Source: UBA10677 sp045532295 (GTDB lineage Bacteria; Bacillota; Clostridia; Christensenellales; Pumilibacteraceae). From it: a DNA stretch of 7,878 nt. A program made the position numbers and the translations under genes. The stretch is from the NCBI GenBank assembly GCA_045532295.1, contig JAZSFP010000013.1, positions 1 to 7,878 on the forward strand, read 5' to 3'. Shown in pieces: positions 7,594 through 7,878 of this stretch. How positions within the stretch are numbered: the stretch's first letter is position 1; every line of letters starts with the position of its first letter. The notes below the pieces were generated by a model, which saw nothing but the letters and a program-made list of their open reading frames with translations, searched no databases and was not told where the DNA came from.

Positions 7594-7878
7594 CTAACCT
7601 CTTATTGTTTCATATGCGTATGCTACATCAAACAAAGTTTGTTCAGAAAATTTCGGACCAATTAGTTGCAATCCAATTGGCAATCCCTTGCTATCATTTC
7701 CGCATGGGAGGGAAATTGCCGGAAGACCTGCAATATTAACAGGAACGGTACAAACATCAGAAGCATACATTTCAATCGGAGAAGCAATTTTTTCTCCTAA
7801 TTTAAATGCAGTATTGGGCGCTGTAGGAGTTAATATAACATCACATTTTTCAAATGCAAGTTTAAACTCATCGGCAAT
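7594..7878 (-). CDS. gatA: Aspartyl/glutamyl-tRNA(Asn/Gln) amidotransferase subunit A, C-terminal 94 residues (partial)
   Basis: This is the 3' end of gatA, cut by the window edge, so the start lies beyond 7878. The visible frame runs to a TAG at 7594-7596. It encodes the conserved amidase-family C-terminal region: CDVILTPTAPNTAF, IEMYASDVCTVPVNIAGLPAISLPCG, then GLPIGLQLIG and a final VAYAYETIRG. GatA is the glutaminase subunit that releases ammonia for transamidation. The catalytic Ser-Ser-Lys region lies outside the window. The stop codon sits at the edge of the gatB ribosome binding site, 11 nt before its ATG. The segment is AT-rich (about 37% G+C by hand count) and CpG-poor compared with most of gatB. 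Confidence 0.95.
   Translation of the reverse strand: MADEFKLAFEKCDVILTPTAPNTAFKLGEKIASPIEMYASDVCTVPVNIAGLPAISLPCGNDSKGLPIGLQLIGPKFSEQTLFDVAYAYETIRG

Overview
The window looks like the chromosome of a Gram-positive bacterium of the class Clostridia, probably an uncultured, gut-type lineage. The evidence is a complete Firmicutes-like 16S rRNA gene with a full anti-Shine-Dalgarno 3' end, strong AAGGAG-type ribosome binding sites, sigma-A-type promoters, GatCAB amidotransferase genes and short AT-rich intergenic spacers. Family or genus cannot be settled by eye. No mobile element, CRISPR array, tRNA or obvious novel system is visible.

Positions 1-1900, minus strand: a self-contained 16S rRNA transcription unit. 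It has a strong promoter with an A-tract UP-like element (about 1868-1960), a leader of about 180 nt, the 16S gene (180-1682), and a trailer whose 47-72 segment pairs with leader 1811-1836, as a processing stem would. A strong intrinsic terminator lies at 1-38. No 23S, 5S or tRNA lies between the 16S and that terminator, so the 16S may be unlinked from the rest of its operon. This is the most unusual structural feature here.

Positions 1989-3938, plus strand: a two-gene operon divergent from the 16S. It encodes a COG2426/Sm_multidrug_ex membrane protein and an ApgM-type phosphoglycerate mutase (or its paralogue, the proposed homoserine kinase). The two genes overlap by 4 bp, and a bidirectional terminator follows.

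Positions 3957-6059, minus strand: a two-gene operon with its own promoter. It encodes a Gfo/Idh/MocA oxidoreductase, then a xylose-isomerase-like TIM-barrel isomerase. Such pairs commonly act on cyclic polyols or on 3-keto-sugar intermediates. The oxidoreductase has Tyr where many relatives have a catalytic His.

Positions 6130-7878, minus strand: the end of the gat operon. It holds the last 94 codons of gatA, complete gatB and a terminator. Base composition and CpG density change abruptly inside gatB near 7330, which could mean recombination or an assembly join.
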